A stretch of 64,000 nucleotides of DNA from Puccinia triticina (lineage: Eukaryota > Basidiomycota > Pucciniomycetes > Pucciniales > Pucciniaceae). The stretch spans positions 310,001 through 374,000 of the forward strand of contig NC_070563.1 of assembly GCF_026914185.1 (NCBI RefSeq). The letters run 5' to 3'. The stretch's first letter is position 1. Each line of letters starts with the position of its first letter. The translations under genes and the position numbers were made by a program. Under the pieces are notes generated by a model, which was not told the DNA's origin, did not search any database, and worked only from the letters and a program-made list of their open reading frames with translations. This document shows positions 10,190 through 20,318 of the stretch, in pieces.

Positions 10190-10410
10190 TCGTCTCCGCA
10201 ACAAGACTAAACTAGCCCTCGACTCTCGTCTCCGCAATGAGAATAAACTAAATTCATCCCTCGACGGTCTCCGCGAAGAGAATAAACTACTCCCCCTCCG
10301 TGAAGAGGCTAAACTATTTACGTCTTGTGACGGCCTCCGCAATGAGGGTAAACTTCCGAGCCTCCGCGACGAGGATAAACTAAAGATCCTCTGCAATCAG
10401 GTGAAACTAG
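10190..10410 (+). repeat. Coding repeat LRxExKL in the Ty3 Pol linker
   Basis: Six or seven degenerate tandem units of 10-13 residues: SRLRNKTKLAL, SRLRNENKLNS, DGLREENKLLP, LREEAKLFTS, DGLRNEGKLPS, LRDEDKLKIL. At DNA level the core is CTCCGCAAYGAGRRTAAACT. The charged pattern suggests a helical or coiled-coil spacer. Its role is unknown. Confidence 0.75.
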
Positions 10411-13400
10411 GTACTTACCGGCTGGAATGCAAGGGTGGCGTGTCGGAATTTGGTGTTTTGCGGAGGTTGGGAGACGTAGAAGTAAGTTCCTCCCATAGTT
10501 GCACCCCCGAGGGTCTCTCTGCACGTCGTAAAAACCCTACTCTAGCCACACTCGTGAGCCGCAAATCTCCTTTCGGTTTTTCGTTCTCAGAGAAGGCGGC
10601 GTTTGAAAATGGCGCGGAGCATCGGACTTGGCGTTTACTCGAGTATGGCCTCAATCACGGCGCTCAGTCAGCTCTTGTGGATGCGTGGAGGGAAGGCTCC
10701 TTTCTGTCCTTCGCCGCCAAATACAAGCCTGTGGCTCGGAAAGTCAAGCCGGTGAATCAACCCATGCCACAAAACCTAAATCCTCCGCTTCAGCGCCCTC
10801 CTTTGTCTCGCGATCCGTACCAGAAACTGCCTCGCTTGTTGGCGGGACCTTTTGTTCCCAAAGGAAGAGTTACGGCGGAGCGGCTCTCTGTCGTCAATTT
10901 CGGGCCCGAGGGTTGGCTGTACCCGGACGAGCTGAACCTCATCAAGAATGTTCTTGCGGAGCGCAATATGGCCATCGCTTTCACTGAAGCGGAGCGAGGG
11001 TTGCTGAAGGAGTCTTACGGGCTCCCGTACATCATTCCGGTCATCGAGCACGAGCCTTGGCAGAAGCGCAAGATCCCCATCCCGGCCGCGAAGCTTGACG
11101 AGTATACCAAGCTGATTCGAGAGCGGGTCAAGACCGGCCTATATGAGCAATCGACATCTTCTTACTCAAGCCCGGTATTCTGTGTCCTCAAGAGCAACGG
11201 CAAACTGCGCATCGTCCACGATCTTCAACCATTGAACAGGGTTACGGTTAAGGACGCCGGTGTTCCCCCGGCTACCGAAGAGTTTGTAGAGTCTTTTTCT
11301 GGTCGAGCATGCTACGGGCTTGGCGACATCATGGGCGGCTACGACGAGCGCGCGCTGGACCCTATTTCTCGCCCTCTCACGACCTTTGACACCCCTCTCG
11401 GCCGATTCCAGCTCACACGTCTCCCTCAAGGAGCCACCAACTCTGTTGCCGTCTACCAGGCGCAGATGTTGTGGATTTTGCAGGAAGAGATCCCCGATCA
11501 CGCGGGAATCTTCATTGACGATGGGGGCATAAAAGGCCCCGCTTCTGACTACCACAACGAGTTGCTCTCTTGGCATCCCGGCATTCGTCGGTTCATTTGG
11601 GAATACGCCGAGACATTGGAGCGAATTCTGTTCCGAATCGAGGAGTCAGGCTTGACGGTGTCCGCATCAAAACTGGCCGCCTGTGTCCCCGCGCTGGAGA
11701 TAGTTGGACATGTAGTGTGTAAGGAGGGTCGGAGGATGGCGAAGAGTAAGGTCAATAAGATACTCTCGTGGCCGACTCCAAAAGACGCGACGGAGGTGCG
11801 CGGGTTCTTGGGGGTGGTAGTGTATGTCCGCCTTTTTATCCCGTCCTTATCCCAAATCTGTCTACCGCTTCGACGTCTGACGCGTAAAGACGCGGATTTT
11901 GTTTGGACTGCGGACTGCGAGGAGGCTTTCAAGACCTTGAAGACGATAGTGGGAAAGGATATTGTGTTGGCGAAGATCGACTACGGGCCGGAAGCAGGGC
12001 TGATTAAGCTTGCCGTGGATTCGAGTTCTCATGCTGCGGGAGCCGTGCTCACACAGGCGGATTCGGAGGGCCGAGATTGGCCTGCCCTGTATGAATCTCT
12101 TCTATTTTCGGACGTGGAGTCTCGCTATTCCCAACCCAAGCTGGAGCTCTGCGGGGTGGCTAGGATACTAAAAAAGCTACAGACGGTCCTGTGGGGTCAG
12201 CACTTCGAGCTCCAGGTCGATGCGCAGTCACTCATTCAAATGATTAACGCGCCGAGTTTGCCGAACGCGCCCATGACCCGTTGGGTCGCCTTCATCCAGC
12301 TATTTTCCTTCTACATCGTCCATCGGCCCGGCAAGGCGTTCACATTGCCCAATAGTCTTTCTAGGCGCCCTCAAGGGGACGCTGACTCCGATCCACCTCT
12401 TTCTGACTTTGACAAAGACACGCCGCACGTTCGATCTCTGCAAGCATACTCAGTCGGCTCCGACCAGTCTTATGACGGGTATCAGGAGGGTTTCTGGCGG
12501 AAGCTTGAACAGTATCTCATGATGTTGGTTCGCCCGCCTGGCTTGAGCGCTAAGGAGTTCCAGGCGCTCAAGCGCAAATCCTCAGGTTTTTTTGTGCAGG
12601 CAAAACGGCCCATGAAACGATCCAGTCCGCTACCTCAGATTGTTGTTACCTTGTCTAGCAAGCAAGAGGAGATTTTGGAGAAGCTACACGAGGATCTTGG
12701 CCACCGTGGCGTCGCAGAGACCTATCGTCGGATTGCGGATTGATTTTGGTGGCCGGCACTTAAACAGGCAGTCGCGCGTTGGTGTCAAAGCTGCGAAGCC
12801 TGTCAGAAGAGAGACGTACGGCGGCCTCTGGAGCCGCGCTATCCGACTGGAGAAGAAACGGTGTTCAGACGAGTATTGATGGACGCCGTCCACATCAAAG
12901 CGGGAGGTGCCAAGTACTTGATCGTCGCTCGAGACGACTTTTCCGGTTGGGTGGAGGCGAAGTTTCTCAATAATCTCACCTCCGAGGCGGTCGCAACTTT
13001 CCTCCAGGAAAACTGGACTATGCGCTACGGTTTGGCGCGCTCTTACTCAACGGATGGTGGCTCCGAATTCGGCGGAGCCCTAGCGGATATGCTGCGGTCA
13101 TTGCCGGGTCAGCATCGAGTCTCTACGCCCTACTACCCCGAAGGACAGGGTATGGTTGAGCGGGGACACGGCCCTCTGAAAGCGGCGTTAGTCAAGCTGG
13201 CGGGCGAGTCGGGCAAGAACTGCCGGAAGTTCCTGCCTTTGGTCTTGTTTGCCGATCGTATTTCAACTAAGCGCACAACGGGTTATTCCCCGTATGAGCT
13301 TGTCTTCGGGCAGCATGCGGCCCTGCCAATCAATTTGGACATTGAATCCTACCTCGGCGTCGACTGGGAAGAAGTCCGCGACACGACGGATCTCTTGGTA

Positions 13401-13712
13401 GCACGGTCCAAGCAGCTTGAGAGGAGCAAAGATTCTCGGCGTCTCGCGTACAAGAGGATGATGAATTCGCGTGAAGAGTCCGTTCGATACTGGCAAGAGA
13501 AGAACTTCGGGAAATTTCGGCATCCGCTGCAGTCTGGCGACCTCGTCCTCGCCTACAACCGATCTCTAGAAGTGCAATGGGGGCAGCTTTTTGCCCACAA
13601 GTGGAACGGCCCCTACCGAATTGTCAAGCAGGTTCAAGGGGGTTCTTGCGTCCTCGCGGAGCTTGATGGGACGGAGCTCAAACGCCGTTTCGCGGCGGAT
13701 CAGGTCAAGCGG

Positions 13713-14648
13713 TGTAAGACTCAAAAGTGGTAATGAAACCCTTTTGCTGAATGGTGAAGGGTATGGTGGAGTTGCAAGCTCTGCCCTTCTGTTATCAGTC
13801 AACAAGACCCACCAAGCTCAGCTTGGCAAGTTTTATTAAGTGATAGGTCTGGTCTGTTCCAGATGAAATCTGTTTGACTGGCAACGTGTAAGTGCTTTGA
13901 TTACTTTGTTATAAGGGTTGAATTGTTGTTATAAGGGTTGATTTATTGTTATAAGGGTTTTAGGATTTGAGTGTGGATGAGTGTTGGGTGACTTGTGAGT
14001 TCTGGGTGAGGAACTGGGGAGCAGGCCACTGGGGGTGGAGAGAGCTCCTTTTATAGACAAAAGGGGAGCCCCAAAGGGGCTTGTGGGTTAGGGTTTCAGC
14101 TAATCTAGACAACAGGGTGAGGGATTTTAGCTGGTGGGAGTAGATACAAATGATGTCATAACCCCTCAGGGGCGCATGAATGGTGTCAGAATATACAACA
14201 GAACATTCTAACGCATGCATGAGGTGACAGTAGACTGCATGAGCTGTCATACAGGGGGAATTAGTGTATACACAAGTCTGAGGCTGCAGCAACAGTGTAA
14301 ATGATGTCATACTATGTATATAAAGGAGTGTATGTAGTTAATATGTAATGAGTGTAGCCTGACAGGGAGATGTATGTTTGTATCCTGTGATATGTATAAG
14401 TGTACTACTGTGAAACTTGGGTTGAGGCAGGTGACAGCTGGGTTACTGGGGCTGGCCGTGTGATAGGTGTCCATGAGGTGTAACTTCCACACTAGAGGGG
14501 GCCCAGGGGTGCTTCCAGTGGTGACTAGGGGTGAAATTGGCCGTAGAATCCATTTCTGGGGTCCATTTGATGGTATCTTGAGGCCTAGTATGAGTAATTA
14601 TGTGGTATAGAAAAAACTTTTTATTTTTCCACTTTTCCGTCTACCACA
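13713..14648 (-). mobile_element. Solo LTR, copy 1
   Basis: 936 bp, TGTAAGACTC...CTACCACA on the plus strand, flanked by GCGG on both sides (13,709-13,712 and 14,649-14,652). A TATA box (TATAAAAGG on the minus strand, about 14,048-14,056) sets the orientation. A close copy lies at 46,412-47,344 and a diverged one at 25,843-26,918. The 4-bp duplication and TG...CA ends suit a Ty3-type LTR left by recombination. Short minus-strand ORFs inside it are not genes. Confidence 0.88.
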
Positions 14649-14652
14649 GCGG

Positions 14653-14871
14653 TACTTTCCGCGTGGGGGCATTACTGACCAAAAGTAAGTCCCCCTCCTT
14701 AGTATGCACCTCGGGCTCTACTGCCACCTTCGTCGTAAGCTCTACTCCAGCCACTGTCATGAGCCGCCCGCGGGGACCCCTCCTCTTTCCGCTTTCTTTA
14801 GGTTTTCCCTCTCTCTCTTGGCCGCGAATCCGTCGAAGGAGTCTGGGGACAGACTCCAAGTGGTGGGTGGA
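14653..14871 (+). other. Ty3 3' UTR and polypurine tract
   Basis: Restored continuity across the solo LTR gives a few more pol codons after GCGG, then TAA at the AAAAGTAAG module (~14,684). The remainder is untranslated. The purine-rich AAGTGGTGGGTGGA just before the 3' LTR is the likely polypurine tract. Confidence 0.55.
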
Positions 14872-15911
14872 TGTGGTGGCCCCTCTCGTGGCCAGCTATT
14901 CAGGAGCATCACCGCCGCCAGCAGGATCATCAAGACTCAAGTTTATTTTCACTTCCCAAGACTCAATTTCCACGCTGGGGTGGACAGAAATCCGTCATTG
15001 GGTCCCGCGACTCAATGAAAGTTGATTAGGTAATCCGACATTGGGTCCCGCGACTCAATGAAAGTTGATTAGGTAATCCAACATTGGGTCTTGCGACTCA
15101 ATGAAAGTTATGGTGCAGTCCCGACTCCCCAGGCCTCAAGATCTCTTCTCATCACATTTCCACCTTCAACTGGCTCCCCTATCTCTCCTTTTCCTTCTGT
15201 CCATTTTCCCATCTCCCTTCCTTCTCAGTTCCCCATGCCTCTTCAGCTTTCTTGGTCCTAACACAGCGCCTGATGTGGGTTTATTTCCTTGTTTGTTTCT
15301 GATTTCTTTCTCTTCTGTTTGTTCTGCCTGTCTTGAGTGTTTTCTGTTTTCTCTTTCCTCTTTTTATTTTCCTCCCTCTGGTTCTTTTCTTCCTGACTCA
15401 TCACGCTGTGTTTTCCTTAATTTTCCCTTGTGTTGTTTCCTTTCTTCTTTTTTATCTTGTTTGTTGTGAGTGTGTGCGCGTGTAGCGCGCGGAGGATGTG
15501 ATGAAATGTATGTGACATGTCGCCCGGAGTCCAAGTTCAGCTCAAACTTGGATGATGGGTGGCCATGGCATTCTGATCCCCGGAATACGGACCATCACTG
15601 AGCTTATAGATCCTATCTTCAGAGTTTCAACTTACGGGCTCCGCCCGCCGATCATCCTTCATCAGAGTTTTCCGGATCTTTTTCCTTCCTCTTCCTTAAG
15701 ATCACATCTCCCTTCCCCTCAAACAAAACAACCGCCGCCGAGGATCCAAACCCCCGGCGAACTTCTCAAAACCACCCAAAACCCAATAGCTATCCCTGAT
15801 CCCCCCCATTTTCAGCGCTCATCACCACGGACCACCCAGCCACGAGGGCAGCCTAAACAGCACCCATCCCCTCACACGACTGCCTCCGCTTGTACGGACA
15901 GGAGTCTCTCA
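14872..15911 (+). repeat. Ty3 3' LTR
   Basis: 1040 bp, matching the 5' LTR apart from the indels described there and scattered substitutions. Followed by the CCGT target duplication. Confidence 0.92.
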
Positions 15912-15915
15912 CCGT

Positions 15916-16715
15916 GTACGCCAAGCTGGTCAAAACGGGGGCTGTGGAAGCAAGACATGGAACACCTGTGTATAAAAAGGAAGGGCTTGATGAACATCAG
16001 TACCCCCAGGGCGTCCTCTGCCACTGCAACTTCCAGCAGACGGTTTGTCCTCGCCCCCCTCCGCTGTTGCATGCGTGCAGTCTGAGGGGCTGAAGAGTGG
16101 GCCCCCCACGGGTCTGCAGCCTTAGCTGCGGGCCGGGGCCTTCACGTCCATCACTTTTGACCCGTGCGCTTGACGCGGGCTGGGGTGATGAGCCTGGGGG
16201 CACGGATTTGCCGATGTTGGAAGGCTGGTAGAGATTTTCTTGTCAATAAAATTGGATTTCTCTTGTGTGAAATCCCCCTCCTTGTGTATCCTGGTTTTTG
16301 TAGAGGGAAAACCCAACCTGTTTTTTTTTTTTGAACTTTTGTTAATGGGGGAACCCATGATGCTTTTTTTCCTCATTTTGAATAATTTTAAGGGGGAACC
16401 CTTGATCTTAATTTTTTTAACTTTGGCAAAACTGTGTTTTTAATCAACTTGGATTCTTGTTGTATGCCATACTGTGCTCTCTGATTTTCCCCCCTTGGTT
16501 TGAACAGTAATGAACATTCTGAGAAATTTGCAAGAAATTGGATAATTTTCACATTTTTCATTTTTTTTATTTTTACTTTTTTTTATTTCATAATCATTCT
16601 TTGGAACTTCTCTTCCACCTCTGTGGCCAATCTACTTGAAGGCTGTGGGCTGAGCTTCTGCATTGAAAAATGTGGTGCCAAAAACATTAGATGACCCACT
16701 GTACAAGCCCTGCCT
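15916..16715. other. Flank of the Ty3 insertion, no recognised gene
   Basis: It continues the sequence interrupted at 6118. The first ~300 bp are GC-rich and open on the minus strand (about 16,203-15,997), perhaps an old transposon frame. The rest is T-rich, with poly-T runs near 16,320 and 16,560. Confidence 0.35.
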
Positions 16716-16719
16716 GCAA

Positions 16720-17165
16720 GGGTGAAAGCGCTGCGCTTCAAAAAGCGCAGCGCAGCGTGAAGCGCAGCGGTTTTGGTGGCCGCTGCGCTGCGCTGAAAGT
16801 AGCGGCCCCGCCCGCTGCGCTACCGCTTTTTGGGTCTGGCAAGAAGCAGGGACCCGCTACTTTCAGCAGTAGCGCAGCGGAACCATCGCTGCGCTACCGC
16901 TTTTTGAGCTGGCCGCGTAGCGCTCCCCCGCTGCCAGCCAAAAAAGCGCAGCGCAGCTGTTTTGGTGGCCGCTGCGCGCCTCTGAAAGGAGTGGCCCCGC
17001 CCGCTGCGCTACCGCTTTTTGGGTCGGGAAAAAAGCGGGTCCCCGCTACTTTCAGCGGTAGCGCAGCGGGACTGGCGCTGCGCTACCGCTTTTTGGGCTG
17101 ACCGCGCAGCGGTCCCCCGCTGCGCTGCGCTAAAAGACCGCTTTTTTGTAGCGCAGCGCAGCGTT
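16720..17165. repeat. GCGCAGCG palindrome array
   Basis: Repeated words GTAGCGCAGCGG, CCGCTGCGCTACCGC and AAAGCGCAGCGCAGC in both orientations. Two long half-units are similar (about 16,760-16,910 and 16,975-17,110, sharing GTGGCCGCTGCG and CCGCCCGCTGCGCTACCGC). Inverted pairs allow long hairpins such as CCCGCTACTTTCAG against CTGAAAGTAGCGG. ORFs here are repeat artefacts. Confidence 0.8.
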
Positions 17166-17249
17166 TCAGCCTTGCTGCCTGCACCAAAATGCTCCTGCAA
17201 AGCTGCACCAACTCATTAATACTGTTGGATACTGCACTCAAAACATAGG

Positions 17250-17657
17250 GTGTTATGAGCCGTAGCGCGGGCTCTGCAGCGCAGACTTACATGTACATGG
17301 ACTACACGTACATGTCATGGACCATACTCAAGGTTCAAGAGGCTGGAGATCCAAGCCTCTTCCTCATCCTGCAATCTACCATCTTGGATCCAGAACCCCC
17401 AGAACCCCAGACCCCAGACTCCATTTTCCTCTCCCCAGAACAGACCATAACATATTGCAGGATCTACTTCACGGAGACAAAGATTAAGAACCCAACAGAC
17501 CAACAGAAACCAGATCGCTCCGCCTCCAAAACCTTGAATATCCCAACTCTGAAACCTTGAATATCCCACACTCCGCTCTTAGAAACCCGACTCCGCTCTT
17601 AGAAACCTTGAATATCCCGCTCTGACATCACACCCAACCCTTGGTATCAGCTATACA
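17250..17657 (+). repeat. Possible 5' LTR end and primer site of a Ty3 fragment
   Basis: TTGGTATCAG at 17,641-17,650 resembles the common LTR-retrotransposon primer-site core TGGTATCAG, eight bases before the gag ATG. Upstream a TGTTATGAGC start near 17,250 and repeats of CCTTGAATATCCC and ACTCCGCTCTTAGAAAC are LTR-like. No 3' LTR was found, so the boundaries are uncertain. Confidence 0.4.
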
Positions 17658-18461
17658 ATGGATGCCTCCAAAGCCGCCAAACTTGGACAACAACTGGCCG
17701 ACATCACCAAGAAGGCCAATGAAGAGGAAAAAAAACACCGCCAGGCCAAGGCCAAGCTGGAGGACGCACTCCGCATTCAGAACCCACCCCTCCCCCTACC
17801 AACCGCCAGAGCAGAGGTAGTTACAACCAAGGCCCCCAAGGTTGCCCAACCCAACAAGTTTAATGGCAAACGCTGAGCGGCAGCGGAGATGTTTGCCCGC
17901 CAGGTCAGCATCTATATGACCTTGAACAAGGCCTTGTTCCCAACCTACGCAACACAAATCCTATTTGTGTCCTTGTACATGACCGTACCCGCGGGCGTAT
18001 GGGCCGCCCCGTTCCTCAACCAGGCAGCAGCGGACCCGCCCACCCTGACCTACGCAGAGTTCACGGCGTCCTTCCGGGCCATGTTTTTTGACCCGGAAAA
18101 TAAGACAAAGGCAGAACAAGCCCTCCAAGCGCTGAAGCAGACCGGGTCTGTGGCAGACTACACCCACTCCTGTGTCCAGCACGCTTCTGCAGCGGGATGG
18201 GAAATCCCCACCCTGATAAGCCAGTACCGCCAGGTCCTGAAGGGGGACATCCAGATGGGGCTCACTGTTTCCCGCACCTCATCCAGATGGGGCTCATTGT
18301 TTTCCGCACCTCATCCAGATGGGGCTCATTGTTTCCCGCACCTCATCCAGATGGGGCTCATTGTTTCCCGCACCTCATTTGCAACTATTAACAAGGTTGC
18401 TAGCTTGGGGCTGGAGCTTGATGGAGATTGGAACACAGAGCGGAGACCGGAACAGCGCTGA
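17658..18461 (+). pseudogene. gag: Ty3 Gag, N-terminal and capsid part
   Basis: Starts at ATG (MDASKAAKLGQQLADITKKA, coiled-coil-like). It meets an in-frame TGA at 17,874-17,876 after PNKFNGKR, then stays open in the same frame with capsid-type sequence (TYAEFTASFRAMFFDPENK, SVADYTHSCVQHASAAGWE, and SFATINKVASLGLELDGDWN after the tandem repeat). This is the Gag layout common in fungal Ty3 elements. It ends in a stop before the zinc knuckle, which lies in another frame, so at least one frameshift follows. Not functional. Confidence 0.8.
18248..18375 (+). repeat. 32-bp tandem repeat inside Ty3 gag
   Basis: Four head-to-tail units of CATCCAGATGGGGCTCATTG plus TTTCCCGCACCT, with only two or three substitutions between them. 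Thirty-two is not a multiple of three, but three extra units add 96 bp, so the downstream gag frame is restored. Confidence 0.92.
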
Positions 18462-18745
18462 CCAAACAGAAGATTGACCCCGACACCATGGAACTATTGG
18501 CGTTAAACGGCCTACTCTCCGACTCTGAGAAGGCCTGGATGATGCAGGAAAGACTCTGTTTCCGATGCGGAGTACAGGGCCACATCTCCCGCAACTGTCC
18601 GACCAAGAAGGGAAAAGGCCGCGGGAACGCCAGGATTGCAGCAATGGAGGATCAGATCCGCCAACTAGTGGAAGGGATGGTGGCAATGGGCGGAGGCGGA
18701 AAAGGCCAGGTCAACTTGTCAAAAAATGGAGGTGCTCAGGAATGA
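18428..18745 (+). pseudogene. gag: Ty3 Gag zinc-knuckle segment
   Basis: This frame carries CFRCGVQGHISRNC, a canonical CX2CX4HX4C knuckle (~residues 45-58), with a basic tail KKGKGRGNAR and a short coiled-coil-like region MEDQIRQLVEGMVAM. It is shifted relative to the preceding capsid part. A near copy lies in inverted orientation at 25,577-25,842. Confidence 0.8.
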
Positions 18746-19170
18746 AGGTTGTGCCTTTCCTGAGCGTGGCAGAGCTGTCTTGTAGTATTGATGCTAGTCA
18801 AACATTAAACAGAAATGAAATTGACCCCCAAAGTTTCATCTCTTGCACCATCACAACTCCCAGAGCCACACCCCAGACCCCCTTACCCCCTACCTCCTTC
18901 CTGATTGATTCTGGAGTGACCCACGATGTGTTGAGTGAATCCTACACCGCCGCGGCGGGATTACTCCGCAATGCCACCGTCTTGGGATTTGATGGATCCA
19001 CATCCCAAGGGGCGTATGCGATTGACCTGACCCTGAATGAAGAACCCCGCCCATCAAAATTCATCATCACCCAACTGAAAGACATTTACAGTCACTGGAC
19101 AGAAACATTGGTACCACCAAAAGTTCATTCTAGAAGGCCAACCAGCAAACTTGAAGTCATGAGGATTTGA
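18742..19170 (+). pseudogene. Ty3 protease fragment
   Basis: It contains the aspartic-protease motif FLIDSGVTHDVLSE followed by LLRNATVLGFDGS and a PSKFIITQL strand, typical of a Ty3 retropepsin. It reads in a different frame from the knuckle and ends ~60 residues after the active site without reaching RT. The left arm of the inverted duplication runs through it. Confidence 0.75.
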
Positions 19171-19275
19171 GAACAAGTGTGTAAAATGACTTCAGAAGAA
19201 TGAATATAGCAAAATAAAAAGTATTTGGAACATCACAAAACTCACAAAATTGCTTGCTTTAAATGATGATTTTGG

Positions 19276-19580
19276 AAAATCTTCAATACCATTCCAAAAA
19301 AATAATGATTAATCAGAATCAATAGATTGACATGTGGAATGAAAGATAATAAATGAAAAAAATGAAGTCCAAAATCCATTCTGAAATTTTGCAGGCAGTG
19401 AAAATACTTCAAACACTGATTTTTTGTTGCCTGCAGTGCAGTTTTGTACTTTTTGATGTGTTTTCACTGCCCACAAAATTTTAGAATGGATTCTGGACTT
19501 CATTTTTTTCATTTATAATCATTCATTTCACATTTCAATCTATTAATTCTGATTATTCATTATTTTTTTGGAATGGTAAT
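19276..19580. repeat. AT-rich palindrome centre
   Basis: Arms of ~120 bp (ACCATTCCAAAAAAATAATG on the left, CATTATTTTTTTGGAATGGT on the right) around a ~20-25 nt centre at ~19,430. It is the inner part of the inverted duplication; the copia element inserted in its right arm at GTAAT. Confidence 0.8.
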
Positions 19581-20284
19581 TGTTGAATTCTTGGCTGTCA
19601 TTCACCGGAAAGCGCACAGCGCGCACATCGCAGCACTGAAAGACCGGTTAGGGTAATCAACAAACCTAACAATCGGATGTCTAAAACTTGCTCCGTATCA
19701 TCATCCAGTTTCATCATCGATCTTCAACTTCATCAAAATACTCAAACCTTTTAACCTTTTCGACCGATCAATCACCTCCGACAACTCAAGATCAAGACAC
19801 TCCTTGGCCCTCACGGTCCGATCTATCTCTCGCACTCTCAGCAAAGCCTTAACTCTGGACAGCCTTCGTGGATTCCAACTTGGTGAGAAATGCATTCGCA
19901 TTTCCTCGTCACTCATCCTCTCGGTCTTGCTCCTCCTTCACAATCAACAACACTAACACTCTCTCACTCCAACTTTCCATCAGTCTTAGATCCTTGTCGT
20001 CTTCCTTTCTTTCCAATATTCTTTTCCAGTTAACTTCATTACAGTGTTTGTTGTTCCTCGCTCTTATCATTCTCACTCACAAACTTCACTAACTCTTATC
20101 ACCTCCATCTCAGTCTCTGGCCCGTTCTCCTCAGTGTCCTCTAGCTTCTTGTTCATTACAGATTTTATACAGCAACCCAGGGTTTGTTTAATATTCTCAT
20201 ATTTCAGTTCCTTGTGCATTATTCTTACCTTCATTTGTTAGCTTCTGGTTTTTGGTTCTTAGAAATAAAGTCGTAGATTTCACA
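19581..20284 (+). repeat. copia 5' LTR
   Basis: 704 bp, TGTTGAATTC...GATTTCACA. The short ORFs inside it are identical to those in the 3' LTR and are not genes. Confidence 0.95.
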
Positions 20285-20318
20285 CGATTAACAGTCAAAC
20301 GTGGGCGACAATCAGTTC

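Larger units (their letters stand above)
9615..13733 (+). pseudogene. pol: Ty3 Pol: RT, RNase H, integrase (TGA-interrupted)
   Basis: Frame -1 to gag, overlapping it by ~100 nt and lacking a suitable ATG before the overlap, so it is expressed by frameshift. The first ~390 residues are a repeat-rich linker. RT: LRIVHDLQPLN (~530), GLGDIMGGYDERALDP, LTRLPQGATNSV and active site IFIDDG (~635). RNase H: LAVDSSSHAAGAV (~800) to HRPGKAFTLPNSLSRRP (~910). Integrase: HHCC zinc finger beginning LHEDLGHRG, then an in-frame TGA at 12,741-12,743 before FWWPALK and CQSCEACQ; core residues in MDAVHI, STDGGSEF and GMVERGHG. The end is altered: the solo LTR at 13,713 replaces the native C-terminal codons with KTQKW-stop. 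Confidence 0.88.
6119..15911 (+). mobile_element. Ty3/gypsy retrotransposon, near full length
   Basis: Direct repeats 6119-7106 and 14872-15911 begin TGTGGTGGCCCC and end GTCTCTCA. They are flanked by CCGT on both sides (6115-6118, 15912-15915), a 4-bp target duplication. Internal order is tRNA primer site, gag-protease, RT-RNase H-integrase, matching Ty3 (protease-RT-RH-IN). Protease is in the gag frame and pol is reached by -1 frameshift. Damage: an in-frame TGA in the integrase zinc finger, a solo LTR inserted at 13,713 that removes the end of pol, and indels between the LTRs. Probably not autonomous now. Confidence 0.93.

Noticed and set aside
13960..14310. Minus-strand ORF of 116 codons with a similar ORF at 46,518-46,928
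   Set aside because: The similarity only reflects the two copies of the same solo LTR; the frames are not maintained and no domain is visible.
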